The position numbers were made by a program, and so were the translations under genes. Positions 14,002 through 18,223 of a stretch of 18,223 bases of DNA are shown here, piece after piece. Under the pieces are notes generated by a model, which was not told the DNA's origin, made no database searches, and saw only the letters and a program-made list of their open reading frames with translations. Each line of letters opens with the position of its first letter. The stretch's first letter is position 1. The stretch is from Acidobacteriota bacterium (GTDB lineage Bacteria > Acidobacteriota > UBA6911 > RPQK01 > DATIPO01), in the NCBI GenBank assembly GCA_028277865.1, contig JANQFM010000519.1:1-18223 (forward strand). Direction: 5' to 3'.

Positions 14002-14742
14002 CTAATCGATGTAGCCCGCAAACAGGAGTTGGGCCAAGGCAGCTTCCTTGAGGCGGTATCGGGCCAGGCCTTCCTTGTCGACTTGCTTTTCCAGGTGCCC
14101 GCTGACAGCCAGTCCCTCCAGCAGCTTTTCGACCTCGCGCTCATAGCCGCCTGTTTCACGAGCGATGGTTGCGGCGGCTTCCAGCTTCTTGGGGTAGACG
14201 ATGCGACGCCCCAGATCGATCAGCAGGGTCAATTGGGAGGAATCCAGCATGTCCAAACTCGCAGCAGGCGCTACTTGGCGCTCGGCCTCCCGGATTTCCT
14301 CCAGGATGTCCTTGGGGGACTCAACTGCCGGCAATCCGGCTTGCTGGCCCAGCAGCCCTGCAAATTCGTCACAAAACTTGCCGCGGCGAGTTTCCGCTGC
14401 GGGCCAAAGCGACAGGGGCTCCGGCAGATCGCGCTGGCTCAGGTCGGAGTGGCACAGCGTGACGATGGGAATTCCCTCCCTCCAAGCCGCCCCGGCCTCG
14501 ACCTGAATCCAACCCTCGGCCAAGGAGGCCCTACTGGCCAAGATCACGCAGCAGGAGCAGGATCCAAGCGATTTTGCGGCGTTCTGCAGCCGCTTTTTGG
14601 CAGGTGTTTTGGCGCTGGCAAGGCTGGAAACCACTTGACAGTCCGAGCCCAGCGACGACTCGATCCATTTCTTCAGCAGGCGGGCCAGCTGCAATTCGCC
14701 GGCGATGTGACTCAGCAGTATCGTTCTCGTTTTCTTCTTCAT
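14002..14742 (-). CDS. TIR-like domain protein with C-terminal winged-helix-like region
   Basis: The 246-residue product begins like a bacterial TIR domain: TILLSHIAGELQLARLLKKWIES (7-29). It continues with CVILASRASLAEGWIQVEAGAAWREGIPIV (65-94). The WxxxE pattern places Trp78 and Glu82 where the NAD-cleaving glutamate usually sits. The segment about 1-130 is thus TIR-like; about 165-240 (LTLLIDLGRRIVYPKKLEAAATIARETGGYEREVEKLLEGL, in parts) looks like a winged helix. TIR proteins in bacteria often deplete NAD or make signalling nucleotides in antiphage defence; some are only protein-binding. Ribosome-binding site GAGGGA lies about eight bases before the ATG. Its neighbour upstream is an uncharacterised helical protein. 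The second position of the first motif lacks the usual SxxD (SHIAGE), so enzymatic activity is not assured. Confidence 0.72.
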   Translation of the reverse strand: MKKKTRTILLSHIAGELQLARLLKKWIESSLGSDCQVVSSLASAKTPAKKRLQNAAKSLGSCSCCVILASRASLAEGWIQVEAGAAWREGIPIVTLCHSDLSQRDLPEPLSLWPAAETRRGKFCDEFAGLLGQQAGLPAVESPKDILEEIREAERQVAPAASLDMLDSSQLTLLIDLGRRIVYPKKLEAAATIARETGGYEREVEKLLEGLAVSGHLEKQVDKEGLARYRLKEAALAQLLFAGYID

Positions 14743-15003
14743 GGCGATTCCCTCAGCATTCTTGAACTGGCACAGGCATCCAGCCTGACTGGAATACTGT
14801 TATACCGAAAGCGAACCCAATTGCCGAGTCAACGGTTCTTGGCCGACCTGACCCTATCAGCTACGCCAGCGTCGGGGAAAACTTGTGAGGCTGCCTCTTT
14901 TGCCAGCCCTGGGATGCGCCTCGCCCGGGAGCGCACGCATCCCAGCCCGAACATTGCTGCCGCTTGCTATGACCAGGGCGGAGGAATAGGATCCCCCGGC
15001 TGT
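14743..15003. other. Gap between TIR and helical-protein genes, with hairpin
   Basis: This 261-base gap separates two same-strand genes. A 10-bp stem, CTGGGATGCG (14909-14918) with CGCATCCCAG (14936-14945), has a 17-base loop that includes CCCGGG (14924-14929), the presumed site of the local R-M system. The hairpin may end transcription of the 414-residue protein gene; no T-run follows. TATAAC near 14799-14804 (minus strand) might be a -10 for the TIR gene, without a good -35. Confidence 0.45.
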
Positions 15004-16248
15004 TCAGGACACGTAGCTGGGTTGTTCGAAATGGGAGAAGACGCTGCGGTTCTTCACCTCTATGAGCAAGGTGGCCAGGAAGGATTGGAATTGATGGGCC
15101 TTAAAGCCCAACCCTTGGGGATCCGAGGCCTCGACTTGGCGGGAAAACTTTTCGATGACGCGCTGGTCGCGCCGGTAAAGCGATGCGAAGGCCTGTTCAG
15201 GGAAATCCTGAATGGACTGGCGAAGGCTTGACAAGGACTTGTCTGAGGGCGACTCTTCCACGCCCTCGACCGCAATCTTGAGGTTTTGCAGGCTGTCCCG
15301 AAGCAGGCAGGATTTATGGTACTGCTCCCGCAGATCGCCCAGGAACCTGCTCCCGTCGAAGTTGGGGTCAAAACTGTTCAACAAGTGGCGGACGGTGTTG
15401 TCGAAACCGTTCAAGAGAATGCCGATTGCCCGGTCCAGACGGTCGTAGCAGGAATTGGAGTTGATCTCGGCGTCCAGGTGGCGAAGGTCGCCTTTGAGGA
15501 CTCGCCGGACCTCGAGCTTGAGGGCGCAGCTGCTCCAGGATAAAGCCTCTTTCAGGTCCGCGTTTCTTGTGCTGGCCGCCTGATGCAGTTCCTCCATCTG
15601 GGCCAGAACCCCCTGAGCGCATTCGTTGCAGCGGACCATCATCAAGATGAGCGGTTGGCGGTCCCGGCAGGTCTTCAGCAACTGTTGGGAGTAGCGGATC
15701 AGGCACAGGACATAAAGCAGCTGGCCGAAAACCTCTTCCAGCTGAGCCTGCAGACTGCGGTCCTCAACGACCGAATGTAACGAGCTTTGCAAAGGCTGAA
15801 TGCGCTTTTCGTGCTGCTGGCGCCACCAAGTCGACGCGTATCGGTTGCTTTTGCGAAAGTTTGTCACCCAGTGGCAAAGGAAAAAGCCGAAGCTCTCGAA
15901 TTGCTGCTGTGAAACGGATGGCAGACGGCGCAGGCTGTCGGCCATCACCGCGGCTTGATTCAATGCCGTCTGCAGTTCCTCCATCCAGTCCGGGTTATTG
16001 AGCTGCTGTTCTTGATCGTTGAGGCGTTTGTCAAGCGGCAAAGAGAGTTTTTCGAATGAGCTATCGAGAAGTTCCTGGATCTCCTGAATGATGTTGTGAC
16101 TGGTCTCGACGAGGGGGCGGTAATCCTGCCTGGCATCGGGCGGGCGCAGGATCTCCAAGCTGCCGTCCAAACGCATTTGGTTGGAGACCAGCATGGCCAG
16201 TCGGAGATCCAGGTGTTCGAAAGAGGTCAGTTCCAGAGGGTTGCTCAT
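15004..16248 (-). CDS. Uncharacterised all-helical protein
   Basis: The 414-residue product is not recognised. It is predicted by eye to be nearly all alpha-helical, rich in Leu, Gln, Glu and Ser with few Gly or Pro, and has no signal peptide and no clear membrane helix. Several Cys residues cluster in the middle (CLIRYSQQLLKTC, VRCNECAQG), including a CxxC; a matching second pair for a zinc site is not obvious. Start choice is uneasy: the strong GGAGGAG at about 16267-16273 sits before an ATG at 16261 that is out of frame, whereas the in-frame ATG 16248 is about 18-19 bases away and has a stop codon just upstream. Gene direction places it before the TIR gene, 261 bases apart, so they may share a transcript. 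Function unknown. Confidence 0.7.
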   Translation of the reverse strand: MSNPLELTSFEHLDLRLAMLVSNQMRLDGSLEILRPPDARQDYRPLVETSHNIIQEIQELLDSSFEKLSLPLDKRLNDQEQQLNNPDWMEELQTALNQAAVMADSLRRLPSVSQQQFESFGFFLCHWVTNFRKSNRYASTWWRQQHEKRIQPLQSSLHSVVEDRSLQAQLEEVFGQLLYVLCLIRYSQQLLKTCRDRQPLILMMVRCNECAQGVLAQMEELHQAASTRNADLKEALSWSSCALKLEVRRVLKGDLRHLDAEINSNSCYDRLDRAIGILLNGFDNTVRHLLNSFDPNFDGSRFLGDLREQYHKSCLLRDSLQNLKIAVEGVEESPSDKSLSSLRQSIQDFPEQAFASLYRRDQRVIEKFSRQVEASDPQGLGFKAHQFQSFLATLLIEVKNRSVFSHFEQPSYVS

Positions 16249-16506
16249 CTTCGGCGCTCATTTCACTCCTCCTGAATTCTCCAATCCGCCCTGCCCTGCA
16301 CCGCCGATTCGGTGACCCGAATCACACGATTGGACCACTCTAGGCCAGACTCGCCCCACGGTTCGGTGATCCCGATCACAATCATGCCCGCTGCAGCGCA
16401 ATGTCAGGCCGGCGCAGAATTTCTTCGAATTGGATAGATGTTATTCTGCCGCCATTGGCAATAGGAGTTACTGAGACGAAACCAACCTGTTTCGAAGGAG
16501 GAGAAT
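16249..16506. promoter_or_regulatory. Divergent intergenic region with paired operator-like palindromes
   Basis: This 258-base region separates the divergent helical-protein and DUF4287 genes. It has two related elements: ATTCGGTGACCCGAAT (16307-16322, stem ATTCGG/CCGAAT) and GTGATCCCGATCAC within TTCGGTGATCCCGATCACA (16362-16380, stem GTGATC/GATCAC). The shared TTCGGTGA cores are 54 bases apart, about five helical turns. This is a plausible pair of operators for a dimeric regulator. Ribosome-binding site GGAGGAG lies just before ATG 16507. Confidence 0.5.
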
Positions 16507-17070
16507 ATGGCAAGCACTCCGGAAGAAATGGCAGCTTCCATGATCCGAAACCTGCAAGCCAAAACCGGAAAAACGCTCGAGCAATGGCTGAAGATTGCCG
16601 GGGCCAGCGGCCTGGAAAAGCATGGCCAAATTGTGAAGTACTTGAAAACCGAGCATGGCATGACGCACGGCTATGCCAGCCTGGTGGCTCACGAATTGCG
16701 CAATTCCGGCAAGGCGGCGACCAGTCGGGATGACCTGGTCCAGGCCCAGTATTCGGGCGCCAAGCAGGGGCTGCGACCCATTTACGATGCGCTTGTCGCG
16801 CAGGTGGGCAAGTTCGGCAAGGACGTTGAAGTCGCACCCAAGAAGGCCTACGTCAGCTTGCGCCGCAACAAGCAGTTCGGAATCATCCAGCCATCGACCA
16901 AGACCCGTGTCGACGTGGGAATCAACCTCAAGGGCGAGCCTGCCACCGATCGCCTGGAAGCCTCGGGCAGCTTCAATGCCATGGTGAGCCATCGCGTCCG
17001 GGTCACGGACAAAAGCCAGGTGGATTCGCATCTGGTGGGTTGGCTGCGCAAGGCCTACGAAGCGTCCTAG
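16507..17070 (+). CDS. DUF4287 plus DUF5655 domain protein
   Basis: The 187-residue product combines a DUF4287-type N-terminus, TGKTLEQWLKIAGASGLEKH then IVKYLKTEHGMTHGYASLVAHEL (about 20-66), with a DUF5655-type C-terminus, LRPIYDALVAQVGKFGKDVEVAPKKAYVSLRRNKQFGIIQPS (about 88-130). The C-terminus ends MVSHRVRV then VDSHLVGWLRKAYE. Both domains are widespread in soil and environmental bacteria and have no established biochemical role; DUF5655 is also found next to predicted transport or DNA-related proteins. No signal peptide or membrane helix is seen, so it is likely cytoplasmic. GGAGGAG lies six bases before the ATG, an excellent ribosome-binding site. The gene stands alone on the plus strand and is preceded by the paired palindromes. 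Confidence 0.88.
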   Translation: MASTPEEMAASMIRNLQAKTGKTLEQWLKIAGASGLEKHGQIVKYLKTEHGMTHGYASLVAHELRNSGKAATSRDDLVQAQYSGAKQGLRPIYDALVAQVGKFGKDVEVAPKKAYVSLRRNKQFGIIQPSTKTRVDVGINLKGEPATDRLEASGSFNAMVSHRVRVTDKSQVDSHLVGWLRKAYEAS

Positions 17071-17225
17071 GAGTGGGGTTTCATGCAGAGGCGCAGAAAG
17101 ACGGAAGAGGAGAAAGAATTGCCACCGAGGCACCGAGTGCACAGAGAAGAATCAGAAAGAGCTCTCTGATCTCTGTGTCTCGGTGTCTCTGTGGCTTCCC
17201 GTCTCTGGCCAGAGGCGCTGCCTCG
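17071..17225. repeat. Inverted purine/pyrimidine repeat between convergent genes
   Basis: GCCACCGAGGCACCGAG...CAGAAAGAGC (17121-17162) is followed by its imperfect reverse complement GCTCTCTGATCTCTGTG...TCTCTGTGGC (17161-17194), centred on the perfect palindrome AGAGCTCT (17158-17165). Arms are about 34-40 bases. The purine-rich half resembles 563-620. Lying between the convergent DUF4287 and cytochrome genes, it could fold in RNA from either side and act as a bidirectional terminator. Confidence 0.65.
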
Positions 17226-18223
17226 CTAGTCCTTGGGGTTGAGGGGGATGGCCCAGGAGAAGTCGGTTTTGGTGGTGCCGGCAAAGTAGGCCGGGTCGCC
17301 GAAGTTGACCGGCATGTCGTAAGTGGGCGGATAGAAGTTGCCGGGCTGAGGGATGCGCGCCGTGCCGTGGCAGGTGACGCAGTTGGAGCGCAGCCCGTCG
17401 GGGATGCCTGTTGAAGTCTCCAAGAAAGGATTGAAGCAGACACGCATGTCGCCCTGGTTGTCGGGCTGGGTGGTCTGCGAATAGGCGGTGCACATGGAAT
17501 AGTAGCTCCAGGGCGCCTGGACGTCGCTTGTCAGGTTGGCCATACCGCCCGGATAGTCCTGAGGCGGGATTTGTCCCCCCTGCCACCAGAAGGTCTGCCA
17601 GGTCCAATCGACGATTTCCTTGGTGTTGACGTGCATGGCCACCAGCACCGCAAAGTCTCCGGCCTCGGCATTGCCACCTTGGGCCTGCTTGAAGGCTGCC
17701 GCCTCTGCAGCCGACAGCTTGAAGTTGTAGAGCATGTTCAACCCGCCGTATTGGGCATTTTCAAGGCTGCTGCATTGGGGTGCCTGGGACTTGTCGGCAG
17801 CGTCGAACTGATCCTGGGTGGCCGGACTCAATTCGGTCGTCTGGGCGGCAGGGTCGATCAACACGCAGTGGGTCCAGGTGTTGGGCTCGGGATGGCATTT
17901 GGTGGCCGGCTGGCCCGGCTTGGGATGCCGTAGCTGCTCGATCGACACGCCGGCGCAATCGGGGGCCGTGCTGGCATTGGGTCCCTGCCAAAAGGGCAGA
18001 GCCGTGAGCTGCGAAGCGTCCACCCACAGCATGACCGGCTTGAGCTCCATGGCCGGATTGGGCGCGTCAGACACCTTGCGGTCGGCCAAAGGAGTCGTTT
18101 CGGACCAGGTCGCGTTGAGCGCTGTCAGGCTTTGCTTGCTGGTGTAAAAGAACTCCTGTGCAGGCGCGTCCGGCGCCGGGTGGCCCTCCCACAGGTAGGC
18201 GACCATCTGGGGATCGAATTTGT
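17226..18223 (-). CDS. c-type cytochrome-like secreted protein, 5' end beyond window
   Basis: The frame is open to the right edge; the codons before Met 18206 (KFDPQ) are in frame and there is no ribosome-binding site, so the true start lies outside. At least 332 residues are visible. One haem c attachment motif, CVTCH in SNCVTCHGTARIPQ, lies about 50 residues from the C-terminus. Trp, Tyr, Pro and Cys are abundant (WTWQTFWWQGG, YYSMCTAYSQ), as in extracytoplasmic proteins, and extra Cys residues could form disulfides. The sequence has no recognisable signal peptide because the start is missing. I do not recognise the family of the large N-terminal portion; it resembles haem-bearing hypothetical proteins of environmental bacteria, and a redox role is inferred from the single CxxCH only. 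Confidence 0.72.
   Translation of the reverse strand, partial: KFDPQMVAYLWEGHPAPDAPAQEFFYTSKQSLTALNATWSETTPLADRKVSDAPNPAMELKPVMLWVDASQLTALPFWQGPNASTAPDCAGVSIEQLRHPKPGQPATKCHPEPNTWTHCVLIDPAAQTTELSPATQDQFDAADKSQAPQCSSLENAQYGGLNMLYNFKLSAAEAAAFKQAQGGNAEAGDFAVLVAMHVNTKEIVDWTWQTFWWQGGQIPPQDYPGGMANLTSDVQAPWSYYSMCTAYSQTTQPDNQGDMRVCFNPFLETSTGIPDGLRSNCVTCHGTARIPQPGNFYPPTYDMPVNFGDPAYFAGTTKTDFSWAIPLNPKD

Noticed and set aside
13594..15231. 545-codon open frame on the plus strand
   Set aside because: It runs antisense through the membrane winged-helix gene, the TIR gene and into the helical-protein gene, all of which have better motifs, ribosome-binding sites or composition.
17075..17200. CRISPR array from the repetitive CACAGAG units
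   Set aside because: The units are degenerate, not evenly spaced, and have no spacer structure or nearby cas genes.

Overview
The window looks like a GC-rich, Gram-negative-type bacterial chromosome segment, probably the end of a metagenomic or draft contig. Gene content (Lnt-type protein, slipin/NfeD, SPOR protein, c-type cytochrome, short-form ThiC) and intergenic 'cacagaggcrcagag'-type repeats would fit Acidobacteriota or a relative, but that assignment is a low-confidence inference. I see 18 protein genes and no rRNA, tRNA, CRISPR array or transposase. Fifteen of the 18 genes are housekeeping, envelope or accessory genes on the minus strand, so most of the window reads right to left. The other exceptions are thiC and a DUF4287/DUF5655 gene on the plus strand and the two-gene restriction-modification unit, which is also on the minus strand.

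Left end (1-2500). A secreted YceI-like gene runs off the edge and is corrupted by a perfect inverted repeat at bases 1-75. This is best explained as a fold-back assembly or amplification artefact, because the opposite strand still encodes the missing YceI residues. Next comes a two-gene type II restriction-modification unit: an SPPY methyltransferase followed by an XcyI-like endonuclease, sharing one base (TAATG). Its GC content is clearly lower than that of its neighbours.

Metabolic part (2600-6050). Short-form thiC (plus strand) converges on a gmd-rmd pair for GDP-D-rhamnose synthesis. A hairpin overlapping the rmd stop codon probably terminates both.

Envelope and translation part (6200-12550). 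Reading leftward: nfeD (membrane serine protease), a slipin, a SPOR-domain protein (ATGA overlap with the slipin gene), an Lnt homologue, prfB with the classic +1 programmed frameshift, and a single-pass membrane protein of unknown function. The Lnt homologue is full length but has lost all three catalytic residues (Glu to Gln, Lys to His, Cys to Gly). This is the most striking protein-level observation in the window.

Right part (12600-18223). A 370-base gene-free stretch with strong hairpins comes first. It is followed by a TlpA-like thioredoxin translationally coupled to a small membrane winged-helix protein, a TIR-domain protein with a C-terminal helical/winged-helix region, an all-helical 414-residue protein of unknown function, a DUF4287/DUF5655 protein preceded by paired operator-like palindromes, and the 3' part of a c-type cytochrome-like gene running off the right edge. 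The TIR protein and its helical neighbour are the best candidates here for an undescribed (perhaps defensive) pair, but the evidence is only neighbourhood and one motif.
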